Of a stretch of 64,000 bases of DNA, positions 47,105 through 54,776 are shown piece by piece (position 1 is the stretch's first letter; each line of letters opens with the position of its first letter). The stretch is taken from contig NZ_JHWH01000008.1 in the NCBI RefSeq assembly GCF_000622145.1, forward strand, positions 1-64,000, read 5' to 3'. A model generated the notes under the pieces. That model saw only the letters and a program-made list of their open reading frames with translations, searched no databases and was not told where the DNA came from. Source of the stretch: Paracoccus yeei ATCC BAA-599. GTDB lineage: Bacteria > Pseudomonadota > Alphaproteobacteria > Rhodobacterales > Rhodobacteraceae. A program made the translations under genes and the position numbers.

Positions 47105-48041
47105 CGGACGCATTCTCCATCGGGGGTTTTGCGGACGCGGCAGGGGTCGTGCCGCTCGGGTCGGCCAGCGCGCGGGCGGTCAGCAGCCTGCCCAGCTCGA
47201 CCCGGCGCTCCAGGTTCGAGCGGCTGAAATCGAAGGCCTTGCCGGCGAATTCGTCCTGGGGATCGGACAGGACGACATGGCGGAAATTGCGGCCCGCCAG
47301 GTCCGCGCATTGGATGATCCGCTCCGACTGCCCGGCAAAGAACAGTTCCTGCGCGCGGGTGCCGATGCCGTCCATCGTCTCGGTCAGCGTGCCCTGTCGT
47401 GCGAACAGATCCAGCGCGATGATGACCCCGTCGCCCGGCCGGTCCAGAAGGGGGCGAAGCGGCAGGTTTTCGCAAAGTCCCGGATCCAGCAGGCAGCGCC
47501 CGTCGATCCGGACGGGCCGGAACAGGACCGGCAGGGCGGTGCTGGCCATGATGTGATCGACGCTCAGCGCCATGTCCCGGTTGCGGAAGTCCACGACCGT
47601 CCCGGTTTCGGCATCAAGCGCGGTCATCGTCACCTCGATCTCGGCATCGTTGAGGCGGTCGAAGTCGATCGTTCGTTCCAGCAGGCGCCGCATCGGCCCG
47701 CGCCGGAATTGCGAGCGGTCGGCGGGCATTCCGGGCAGGATTTCCCACAGCCCCGGCCAGGACGGCACGAACAGGGACGGATGGCCGCGCATCAGCATCG
47801 CCGTGACCGCCGCCCGCCGGCCGGTCATCCGCCGTTCCTGCCGGACCTGGGCCAGAAACGCGTGCAGCACCTCGGTCCGACGGTCCGGGGGGTTGCCCGC
47901 GATGACCGCCGCGACCACCGCCCCGATCGAGGCGCCCGACATGCGCGTGACGCGCAGGCCGGACTGTTCGATCGCAGCCCAGGCGCCGACGTGGAACGCG
48001 CCAAGCGCATTCCCGCCGGCAAAGCAAAGCCAGGCCTCCAT
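47073..48041 (-). CDS. Patatin-like phospholipase
   Basis: This 322-residue patatin-fold protein has the oxyanion loop FAGGNALGAFHVG near residue 8, the nucleophile elbow MSGAS38IGAV and the catalytic aspartate in RCLLDPGLCENLP, where the usual DGG/A reads DPG. These are the Ser-Asp dyad residues of lipid acyl hydrolases. No signal peptide is visible. It sits in the Mn-catalase gene group, so membrane-lipid turnover under stress is a reasonable guess. Confidence 0.87.
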   Translation of the reverse strand: MEAWLCFAGGNALGAFHVGAWAAIEQSGLRVTRMSGASIGAVVAAVIAGNPPDRRTEVLHAFLAQVRQERRMTGRRAAVTAMLMRGHPSLFVPSWPGLWEILPGMPADRSQFRRGPMRRLLERTIDFDRLNDAEIEVTMTALDAETGTVVDFRNRDMALSVDHIMASTALPVLFRPVRIDGRCLLDPGLCENLPLRPLLDRPGDGVIIALDLFARQGTLTETMDGIGTRAQELFFAGQSERIIQCADLAGRNFRHVVLSDPQDEFAGKAFDFSRSNLERRVELGRLLTARALADPSGTTPAASAKPPMENASDDPAPSSRPA

Positions 48042-48047
48042 GTGCGA

Positions 48048-48533
48048 TCAGCCCATGCGCTCGCTGATGGCGCGCAGCATGGACATGTGGCTGTCGATTG
48101 CCGGAACGCCGACGATGGACGCGCCGCGCGCCATCGGATTCTGGCCGTTTTCGGCATAGGCCGCATGCAGGGCGCGCAGCTGCTCGTGGCCCTGCATCTG
48201 TGCCGCCAGATACTGCCGGTCGAATTCGGCCCCTGCCTCCATGGCGGTCATCTGCTCCAGCAGGGCCGCGTGTTCCGGCGTCACCTGATCCGAGGGCGTC
48301 GCCCCAAAGGCGCGGGCCACGGCCTCCTGTTCGGCCACCTCAAGCGCGGCGAAGGCCTTGACGGCGGGGTCCGTGCCCTTGTCGGCGGCGGCCCGGCTGC
48401 TCAGCAGCGAAAAGTTCCCGCCCATCAGGATCGCCTGCATGTCCGCATCGGGCGCGGACTGGGCGAACGACATTCGGGCGACCGGCAGGACGGCGGCGAC
48501 CGCTCCGGCTGCGAAAAGGGTTCTGCGCTTCAT
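48048..48533 (-). CDS. DUF4142 protein, exported
   Basis: This 161-residue protein begins MKRRTLFAAGAVAAVLPVARMSFAQ, a signal peptide with a twin-arginine-like RRTLF, so export by Tat or Sec is expected. The rest is a ferritin-like helical DUF4142 domain (FAALEVAEQEAVARAFGA, AGAEFDRQYLAAQMQGHEQLRALH). ATG 48533 is 7 nt from GGAG; the ATG two codons earlier touches it. The family often accompanies Mn catalase and other stress genes. Its function is unknown. Confidence 0.87.
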   Translation of the reverse strand: MKRRTLFAAGAVAAVLPVARMSFAQSAPDADMQAILMGGNFSLLSSRAAADKGTDPAVKAFAALEVAEQEAVARAFGATPSDQVTPEHAALLEQMTAMEAGAEFDRQYLAAQMQGHEQLRALHAAYAENGQNPMARGASIVGVPAIDSHMSMLRAISERMG

Positions 48534-48612
48534 CTGCATTCTCCTGCTTGGGGGGTCCGGGGATCGGACCTTGGAAACCGCCGGGCCGGTCATCGGCCGG
48601 GCGGGAAGGGGG

Positions 48613-49368
48613 TCATTCGTCCTCGGGCTTCGCCATCCGCCGATGCGCCTTGGCCACCAGCCCCGCGGGCAGGACTTCGGCCAGGGTGGCCTGCATCTTG
48701 TTCTTCAGGCCCGGCGTCATCTGCGCCTGTCCCGCCATCATGGCGTCATAGCCCGCGCGGGCGACCATGGCGGGATCGTCCTTGTTCTTCATCTGGCCGA
48801 TGGGCGTGTCCAGAAGGCCCGCGCGTTCGAAGAAACCCGTGTCCGTCGGGCCGGGCATCAGGCAGGTGACGGTGACGCCGGTGTCCTTCAGTTCCTCGTT
48901 CCAGCCCAGGGCGAAATTGTTCAGGAACGCCTTGGAGGCGTTGTAGATCGCCTGGAACGTCCCCGGCATGAAGCCCGCGATGGAGCCGGTGATCAGGATC
49001 CGCCCCTGGCCCCGGGCCTGCATCCTGCGGCCCAGGGGATGCGCCAGCCGCAGCACGCCCAGGATGTTGGTCATCACCACATGGTCGATGCGCTGTGGAT
49101 CCTGGTCCAGAAAGGCGTGGCCCAGCCCGGTGCCCGCGTTCAGCATCAGCAGCTCGACCTCGCGTCCGCCCAGATGGGCCAGGACCGCAGCGACCCCATC
49201 GGACGTGGCCAGATCGGCCTCGACAGCCTCGGCATCCAAGCCTGCGGCGGCCTGATGAATGGCGGGTTCATCGGCGACCATGATGGTCTGGTGTCCGTCG
49301 GCCCGGGCGATGCGGGCCAGTTCCAGCCCGATTCCCGTCGATGCGCCGGTGACAAGGGCAAGGGTCAT
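48613..49368 (-). CDS. Short-chain dehydrogenase/reductase
   Basis: This 251-residue classical SDR has the cofactor loop VTGASTGIGLELAR at the start, LNAGTG after beta-4, the catalytic serine in ITGSIAGF, and the Y-x3-K dyad in YNASK. The substrate is unknown. ATG 49368 lies 6 nt from GGAG, while the earlier ATG is adjacent to it. It lies between the Mn catalase and DUF4142 genes, in the same direction. Confidence 0.88.
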   Translation of the reverse strand: MTLALVTGASTGIGLELARIARADGHQTIMVADEPAIHQAAAGLDAEAVEADLATSDGVAAVLAHLGGREVELLMLNAGTGLGHAFLDQDPQRIDHVVMTNILGVLRLAHPLGRRMQARGQGRILITGSIAGFMPGTFQAIYNASKAFLNNFALGWNEELKDTGVTVTCLMPGPTDTGFFERAGLLDTPIGQMKNKDDPAMVARAGYDAMMAGQAQMTPGLKNKMQATLAEVLPAGLVAKAHRRMAKPEDE

Positions 49369-49440
49369 CGTCATCTCCTGCAAGGGTGTCGCGTGTTGCG
49401 TAAGGAAAGGCCCGCCGGTTCCGGCCGGCGGGCCGCAGGA

Positions 49441-50271
49441 TCATCCGATCTGTTCGGCCTGCGCGCCGCTGTCGGGGCGCGCCATGCCCAGATCGGGCTT
49501 CTGATCGGACGGCTGCAGCTTGCCCGTGACGAAGGTACCCTTGCCGTCGATGGACGGACCTTCGCCCCAGCGGCCCGAAACCGGCGCGCTGCCATCGGCC
49601 TGGAAGCCCAGGTAGGCATAGCTGAAGTCGGTATTTTCCTGCGCCTGCGGAAAGCTGTTCGGGATCGGGAAGGCCCCGGTCATGCCGCCCAGTTCCTCAA
49701 GCGCGGCAAGCCACTGGTTCTGGTGCATGGTGTCGCGCGCGATCAGATAGGACAGCATGTCCTTCATGCCGGCGTCGTCGGTCATGTTATAAAGCCGCAC
49801 GGCCAGGGTGCGCCCCGTGGATTCGGCGGCGACATTGGCGGTCATGTCGGCGGCGATATTGCCGCTGGCATAGATGTGGGACATGTCGAAGGGCACGCCG
49901 TCGCTGTCCACCGGCATCGCCGACAGGCCGGACGACAGCAGGTTCTTCAGGTTCATGCCGCCCATCGCCGCGCCCACCACGCGGTCGGTCGCGGCCATCT
50001 CCTCCTGCATCGACAGAGGCGCGCCATCCAGGTTCATCGCGACGGCGGTCGCCAGCATCTCGATATGGCCCAGCTCCTCGGCGGCGGTGTTCATCAGCAG
50101 GTCGCGGAACTTGGGGTTGCCGCGCGCGCCGCAGGCCTGGAAGAAATATTGCATCGCCACGCGGATCTCGCCTTCGACCCCGCCGATGGCCTGCTGCAGC
50201 GCCCTGGCGAACAGCGGGTTCGGGGCGTCGACGCGAACGGGATATTGCAGCTTGTTGTCGGTATAAAACAT
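49441..50271 (-). CDS. Manganese catalase
   Basis: This 276-residue non-haem catalase starts MFYTDNKLQYPVRVDAPNPLFA. The four-helix dimanganese core shows GGVEGEIRVAMQYFFQ, AAEELGHIEMLAT and IARDTMHQNQW, supplying the Glu and His ligands. It breaks down H2O2 in the cytoplasm. A candidate EcfG promoter lies 86 bp upstream, consistent with a general-stress gene. It leads a likely operon with SDR, DUF4142, patatin and the MBL hydrolase. Confidence 0.93.
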   Translation of the reverse strand: MFYTDNKLQYPVRVDAPNPLFARALQQAIGGVEGEIRVAMQYFFQACGARGNPKFRDLLMNTAAEELGHIEMLATAVAMNLDGAPLSMQEEMAATDRVVGAAMGGMNLKNLLSSGLSAMPVDSDGVPFDMSHIYASGNIAADMTANVAAESTGRTLAVRLYNMTDDAGMKDMLSYLIARDTMHQNQWLAALEELGGMTGAFPIPNSFPQAQENTDFSYAYLGFQADGSAPVSGRWGEGPSIDGKGTFVTGKLQPSDQKPDLGMARPDSGAQAEQIG

Positions 50272-50356
50272 CGGAAGTCCTCGGATGATCGTGGAGGGAA
50301 GCCGGGCATCCAGACGGCGTACACGCATCGGCGTCAGCACGGGCACCCGGTCCTAC

Positions 50357-50381
50357 AACCGTCCCGTACCTGGGATGTTCC
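50357..50381 (-). promoter_or_regulatory. Candidate EcfG promoter of the Mn-catalase operon
   Basis: Minus-strand GGAAC (50381-50377), a 16-nt spacer and GGTT (50360-50357) sit 86 bp before the Mn-catalase ATG. The layout is identical to the sites at 19263 and 50552. Confidence 0.6.
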
Positions 50382-50551
50382 CGAAGATCGGCCCGGCAAT
50401 CCTTTATCAACCGGATCAGCGCCGGTCCCCGGCCCGGTGTCCCGAAGCCTTTCTCGCGCAGCCAGCCCGTGTCCTTGCGCGGATCGGCGGCGGGCCGGGG
50501 ATCGTCCTGGTCGCGCCGGCGGTTCTCAGGAAAAGAATGCGATTTATTTCG

Positions 50552-50576
50552 GGAACAATTGCCGCCTATCCCGGTT
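50552..50576 (+). promoter_or_regulatory. Candidate EcfG promoter towards ecfG-nepR
   Basis: GGAAC (50552-50556), a 16-nt spacer and GGTT (50573-50576) point towards ecfG, whose first possible start is about 270 bp away. Autoregulation of ecfG is common in alphaproteobacteria. The long distance leaves room for an unrecognised leader. Confidence 0.5.
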
Positions 50577-50847
50577 CCGGCCGCCATGAACAGACCGTCG
50601 AGAGAGCATTGTGGTGGGCGCGCCGGAGCGTGGTCTTTCATGGGCCCCGCTTGACCTGACCCATGGTGATGTGGCGGCCCCTTGCCGAGGAGACAAGATG
50701 GTGACCCCAAGACGACGAGGCTGCGGCGCAAGGCGCTTGATCGACCAGGACGATCATGGGCGGTGTGCATTCCGAAGGCCCGAGCGGGGCCGCCGCCCTG
50801 CATCTTCCGGAGCGACGGGATGAGCCCGCCCTGTTCACCCGTCATGG

Positions 50848-51388
50848 GTGGCGGCGGACCGCCCGTCGGGATGCCCCGATGCGGGACCCGATCCCTCTGG
50901 CCCCGACTGCGGCCTGGGCGAGGATGTCCTGCAGCATCTGCCGGCGCTGCGCGCCTATGCCCGGTCGCTGTGCCGCAGGACGCAGGACCCCGACGACCTG
51001 GTTCAGGAAACGCTGCTGCGCGCCATCGAATTCGCGCACAGCTATCAGCCGGGCACAAAGCTCCGGGCTTGGCTGTTTACCATCATGCGCAGCCGCTTCT
51101 ACAACGACTGCCGCAGGCGAGACCGCGAACGGACCGGGGATGCCGATTGCGTTTCCTCTCTGCCCCGCAGCCCGCCGTCGCAGGATTGGCATCTGCGCCA
51201 GAAGGAGATGCTGGCAGCGCTGGACGCTGTGCCGGTCCATTGTCGGGAAGCCCTGGTCCTGGTCGCGGTGCTGGGGGAAAGCTATAGTGCCGCCGCCCGC
51301 GGTCCTTGGCTGCGACATCGGCACGATCAAAAGCCGCGTCGGCCGCGCCCGAGGACAGTTGCGGCGTGTCCTCGACCCCGATTTCTGA
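50848..51388 (+). pseudogene. ecfG: EcfG-type ECF sigma factor, interrupted by a +1 frameshift
   Basis: Region 2 is seen in LRAYARSLCRRTQDPDDLVQETLLRAIEFAHSYQPGTKLRAWLFTIMRSRFYNDCRR and region 4 starts in REALVLVAVLGESYSAAAR. One extra G near 51300 then breaks the frame. Removing it joins to VLGCDIGTIKSRVGRARGQLRRVLDPDF, the region-4 helix-turn-helix, ending at 51388. EcfG drives the general stress response; nepR follows by 48 bp. The GTG at 50848 is the first start in frame, but the N-terminus is odd and a second indel is possible. If real, the strain lacks this sigma factor. Confidence 0.82.
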
Positions 51389-51436
51389 AGACAGGCAAGT
51401 TGTCTGCGCGACGATGCTCTCAGGAAAGGAAGAAGA

Positions 51437-51616
51437 ATGGCATCCATGAAACCCGGCGGGACGAAATTTGGCCGGGATATCGACAACGACCTGCTGGAAT
51501 GGGGATCTCGTTCGGAACGCGAGGTCATCCCCGACCGGCTGCGCGAGCTGGCGATGCAGTTGCGCGAAGCCCTGATCAAGGCCCGGTCGAACGACCGGCC
51601 TCCAGCCGGGGATTGA
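51437..51616 (+). CDS. nepR: NepR-like anti-sigma factor
   Basis: This 59-residue protein carries the NepR core REVIPDRLRELAMQLREALIK, matching the conserved P-D/E-R-L/F helix that holds EcfG. NepR sequesters the sigma factor until phosphorylated PhyR binds it. The start at 51437 has AAGGA 6 nt upstream; an ATG three codons later is possible. Its place right after ecfG is the usual one. No PhyR, which would have an N-terminal sigma-like domain, is seen in the window. Confidence 0.8.
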   Translation: MASMKPGGTKFGRDIDNDLLEWGSRSEREVIPDRLRELAMQLREALIKARSNDRPPAGD

Positions 51617-51665
51617 CCGCTTTCGGCCTGCGGGGCAGCGGGGCCAAGGCGAATGCCACCCGGCC

Positions 51666-52244
51666 TTAGTGCAACCGAAGCCGCCCGCGCTGGCGGTATT
51701 CGTCCTGGAACAGGGCAAACAGGCGGGCGCGGATGTCGTCCCCCTTCGGCTCGTCCTGGGGCGCTTCGGTGATGGCGCGCATCAGCGCTCCTTCGACCAG
51801 ACGTTCGGCCGAGGCTTCGTCCGGCATCATCTCCCGCGCCCGGCAAAGCATCTCGATCACGACGGCCTCGACACTGTCGGCCGCCTCGGACGCGGCCCGG
51901 TGGCGTTCGTGCAGGTCGTGCAGAAGCGGGGCCGCATGGCTGGGCTTGGCGTAGATGTGCCGCCGGGCGAAGCGGGACGGCACCACCTGGGGGTCATAAC
52001 CGGTCAGGAAAATGAACGGGACGTCGTGATGGATCAGCGAATCCGCGACTTGAAACGAGGTCTCGTCCTGGACCTTCACGTCCAGAATGGCCGCCTGCAC
52101 CACACAGGCCAGGTCGAGCGCATCATGAACATCCGCGACCGGCCCGACGACGATATCGCCATTGGCGCGGATTTCGCGCGAAAGCCGTTCGGCCATGAAA
52201 TAGTCATCGTCGACTACAAGGATGCGAAGAGATTCGGATGTCAT
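51666..52244 (-). CDS. Response regulator with helical C-terminal extension
   Basis: This 192-residue protein has an N-terminal receiver domain of about 125 residues: VVDDDYFMAERL, the phospho-acceptor Asp in AAILDVKVQD, threonine in FIFLTGYDP and lysine in HIYAKPSH. Residues 130-192 are a helical tail without a DNA-binding fold. The lack of an N-terminal sigma-like domain means it is not PhyR. ATG 52244 was preferred for its spacing from GGGAGG. It converges with nepR and may feed into the stress module. Confidence 0.82.
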   Translation of the reverse strand: MTSESLRILVVDDDYFMAERLSREIRANGDIVVGPVADVHDALDLACVVQAAILDVKVQDETSFQVADSLIHHDVPFIFLTGYDPQVVPSRFARRHIYAKPSHAAPLLHDLHERHRAASEAADSVEAVVIEMLCRAREMMPDEASAERLVEGALMRAITEAPQDEPKGDDIRARLFALFQDEYRQRGRLRLH

Positions 52245-52523
52245 CATGCCCTCCCGGAACTGAGATGCGGCACGCCAAACCTGATCGACCTGGCCCCGCC
52301 TCTCCATGCCACTGCGAACCTGCCCCTGTCCAAGCGGTAACGCCGCGTGACCTGCCACCACAACCGAGGCCTGAATTATCTATAATAAATTAGCCCGATG
52401 GGGCAGAAAGCGCGGCGCTGTCCCGGTGCTTGCCTGCACGTCATGGCAAGCGCCATCATGTGTCGCACGCCAGAATTCCGTCATGGTCCGACACAGAACC
52501 TCCAGCTGCAACGGCCTTTCGCA

Positions 52524-52831
52524 TCACACGGTGGCCTTGAACCGCTCGGGGATGACCGATTGATCGTATCCGGTCATGAACAGGAACGGCACCGAACGCT
52601 CCAGCAACAGGTGGGCCACGGGAAAGATCATCTGGCCTTGAAGGTTACGTCCAGGATGGCGCTATCAAGATGCGTCCCCGACGGGATCAGCACGATCGCC
52701 TTCTCGACGGATGGCACCGAGCCTATGACGGTGGCGCCGCGCTCTGCCAGCCCCTGTCGAAGATCGGTCGCGATGATGTATTCGCCATCGACGACCAGCA
52801 CGTCTTTTTCCGAAAGCGAAGCGTTGGTCAT
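52524..52831 (-). pseudogene. Single-domain response regulator, frameshifted
   Basis: The receiver domain starts KDVLVVDGEYIIATDLRQGLAERGATVIG and reaches LDSAILDV. It then loses frame near 52635; restoring one base gives NLQGQMIFPVAHLLLERSVPFLFMTGYD and a stop at 52524. Compared with its neighbour at 51666, the aspartate pair at the start reads VVDGEY instead of VVDDDY, and the C-terminal lysine segment is missing. It looks like a decaying paralogue of the adjacent regulator. Confidence 0.65.
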
Positions 52832-52961
52832 TGGCCGGCGGGCCGACAGCAGATGCCGCCTTGTGGTCCGGGCCAAAGCTGCCGCCGGAAAGACCTCATC
52901 GCCCAACCTCCCTTCTGCGCATCCTGCGCAGCCAACCGCCGGGAAACGCGGTTGTTACCGG

Positions 52962-53300
52962 TCACAGCGCGAAACTGACCACCGCAACGATGACAAGGAT
53001 GCAGATCAAACCGGCGATGATCATGATCATCCCCTTGTCGGCTGCAGGGCCGCGGGTCTGGTCGTGCAGATACGCACCGCTGGGCGGAGAGGTCTTGGAG
53101 GTTGCGCTTGCCTGTCCAAGGCCGTCGGCCGGCCCGGATTGCGTGTTCCACACACCCTGCGAAGGAACCGGGGGCTCTGACGCGTGTTGTGCGGGCGCGG
53201 CTTCGTCCGCCTTTTCAAGGTGCTCTGCCCCTGCGCGCAGCGCAGGGCCTTGATGAGCAGAGCGATCCGCCGCATCGTCTTCTTTGCTGGAACTGGTCAT
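52962..53300 (-). CDS. Small membrane-anchored hypothetical protein
   Basis: This 112-residue protein has a hydrophilic, acidic, low-complexity N-terminal ~85 residues (MTSSSKEDDAADRSAHQG) and one C-terminal membrane helix, MIMIIAGLICILVIVAVVSF, so it is probably tail-anchored. No known domain. A candidate EcfG promoter lies 43 bp upstream, suggesting stress induction. The start codon lacks a strong RBS. Confidence 0.6.
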   Translation of the reverse strand: MTSSSKEDDAADRSAHQGPALRAGAEHLEKADEAAPAQHASEPPVPSQGVWNTQSGPADGLGQASATSKTSPPSGAYLHDQTRGPAADKGMIMIIAGLICILVIVAVVSFAL

Positions 53301-53342
53301 TGAACACTCGCTGCAGGGCTTGGAGGGGGGCAGTTCATGTTC

Positions 53343-53367
53343 AACAGGGACCGGCAGGATATGTTCC
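53343..53367 (-). promoter_or_regulatory. Candidate EcfG promoter of the small membrane protein
   Basis: Minus-strand GGAAC (53367-53363), a 16-nt spacer and TGTT. The -10-like end lies 43 bp from the ATG at 53300, the best-spaced of the set. Confidence 0.55.
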
Positions 53368-53562
53368 TGCCTCTCTGAATGATCCGTAGGCGGAGAACCG
53401 CGCATCTCGTGTCGCGGCGTGGCGGCCACTGCGCCGACGGACCTTGCCCGCCCCTGTGCCGTCCTTTCATCGTTCCACGCGGCAGCACCTTGGGGCGGTT
53501 CAGGACCCCGTCCTGCTCTGCCTTTGCCGGCCGGGTGCAGGGCGCGGCGTCACGGGCTCCAG

Positions 53563-54201
53563 TCACGCAGCGGCTTGCGGGAACAGGACCGTGTCCTCCA
53601 GATACAGATGCGCGACCACGTCGTCGCACAGCTTGCGCAAACCGGTATAAAGCGCCGTCCACGACCCGCAGGCGCCCAGGGGCATGTGCAGCGAATGCGT
53701 CACGTCGGCGATCCGGCCCAGGATGGCGGCGGTCTGGCTGCGGTCGGCCGGTGCTGCGTCCTCGCCCCGGAGGATTGCCGGGAACAGCGCGCTCTCCTCG
53801 GCCGACATCTGCGTGTCCAGGTCGTCGCGCAGCGCCATCAGGGCCTGGGTCAGCCCCAGCGGCGCCTCGTCATGATCGCCATGGACGGTTTCGACCCGGT
53901 GCGCCAGGGGGATCAGGAAGCCCAGTTCCTCGCGATGCGTGTCGTGATAGCGTCGGACGATATGCGCGATCAGGTCCGGGGTTTCGGAGGGCGCCTCCTG
54001 CGCGGCGGCGTCGATCAGGTCTTGCAGCCGCGTGGTCAGGACGGTCAGGTTCAGTCCCGCCTTTTCGGCTGCCTCGCGCAGGCTCCGCTCTCCGCCGCAG
54101 CAGAAGCTGATATCGGCCTCGCGGAAGATCCGGGCGGCGCCGGGCAGCTTGGCGGCGATGTCGCGCACGGTGTTTTTGGGGGCAAGAAGGGGATCGGTCA
54201 C
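53563..54201 (-). CDS. ric: Iron-sulfur cluster repair di-iron protein (RIC/ScdA/YtfE family)
   Basis: This 212-residue protein has an N-terminal ScdA domain (NTVRDIAAKLPGAARIFREADISFCCGGERSL) followed by a hemerythrin-like four-helix bundle with metal histidines and glutamates (RYHDTHREELGFLIPLAHRVETVHG, MSAEESALFP, HSLHMPLGACG, AHLYLEDTVLFPQ). RIC proteins repair Fe-S clusters after nitrosative or oxidative damage. A GTG start overlaps the ubiX stop (GTGA). Its coupling with ubiX-ubiD, opposite Fe-S proteins UbiU and UbiV, suggests cluster protection during O2-free quinone synthesis or denitrification. Confidence 0.9.
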   Translation of the reverse strand: MTDPLLAPKNTVRDIAAKLPGAARIFREADISFCCGGERSLREAAEKAGLNLTVLTTRLQDLIDAAAQEAPSETPDLIAHIVRRYHDTHREELGFLIPLAHRVETVHGDHDEAPLGLTQALMALRDDLDTQMSAEESALFPAILRGEDAAPADRSQTAAILGRIADVTHSLHMPLGACGSWTALYTGLRKLCDDVVAHLYLEDTVLFPQAAA

Positions 54202-54776
54202 AGGTCTTCTCCAACAGGGTCGGGGGTCCAGGCACGCGCCAGGGGCGGCGCAAGATGCAGCAGATCGACGGCGCGCGCGGCGATCTGGGCGGTGGCTTCG
54301 GCAAGGCTTGCCGGGCGCAGGTAGAAGGCCGGAACGGGCGGCAGGATCACCGCCCCCATTTCCGCCGCCGCCTGCATGTTCTTCAGATGCGCCAGCGTCA
54401 GCGGCGCCTCGCGCGCCAGCAGAACCAGCGGGCGGCGTTCCTTCAGCTGCACCCCGGCGGCGCGGGTCAGCAGGTTGTCGTCCAGTCCGTGCGCGATGGC
54501 CGCAAGGCTGCGCATGGAACAGGGCGCGACGATCATGCCCGCGACGGGGCAGGAACCCGAGGCGATCGCCGCGCCCAGGTCGCCCAGCGGATGCACGCGC
54601 GCGGCCAGGGCGCGCAGCCGGTCCGCCGCATCCGGCCCGATCTCGGCCGAAAGGGTCCGCTCGGCCATGGCGGACAGGACCAGATCGACCCCGGCCCCCG
54701 CCCGCCGCAGCGCCGCGGCGCAATCCATCGCCAGCGCCGCCCCGGATGCGCTGGACACGCCCAGAACCACCCTCAT
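54198..54776 (-). CDS. ubiX: Flavin prenyltransferase UbiX
   Basis: This 192-residue flavoprotein has the family start RVVLGVSSASGAALA, GMIVAPCSMRSLAAIAHGLDDNLLTRAA and RPLVLLAREAPLTLAHLKNM. UbiX makes the prenylated FMN cofactor for UbiD. It overlaps ubiD by 4 bp on one side and ric on the other, giving a tight ubiD-ubiX-ric operon. Confidence 0.93.
   Translation of the reverse strand: MRVVLGVSSASGAALAMDCAAALRRAGAGVDLVLSAMAERTLSAEIGPDAADRLRALAARVHPLGDLGAAIASGSCPVAGMIVAPCSMRSLAAIAHGLDDNLLTRAAGVQLKERRPLVLLAREAPLTLAHLKNMQAAAEMGAVILPPVPAFYLRPASLAEATAQIAARAVDLLHLAPPLARAWTPDPVGEDL

Larger units (their letters stand above)
50272..50847. other. Divergent regulatory region between Mn catalase and ecfG
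   Basis: This 576-bp gap carries one candidate EcfG promoter pointing each way (50357-50381 minus, 50552-50576 plus). I could not support a protein-coding gene in it: a 41-codon frame at 50698-50823 has an RBS-like GAGGAGAC but arginine-rich shadow-type sequence. The 5' end of ecfG may extend into it if a further indel is present. Confidence 0.5.

Noticed and set aside
50698..50823. Short frame of 41 codons with an RBS-like GAGGAGAC before ecfG
   Set aside because: The peptide is arginine-rich like other shadow frames here and has no homologue I recognise; kept only as a note in the gap entry.
51666..52244. The response regulator next to nepR as PhyR
   Set aside because: PhyR needs an N-terminal sigma-like domain before the receiver; here the receiver is N-terminal and the tail is only about 60 helical residues.
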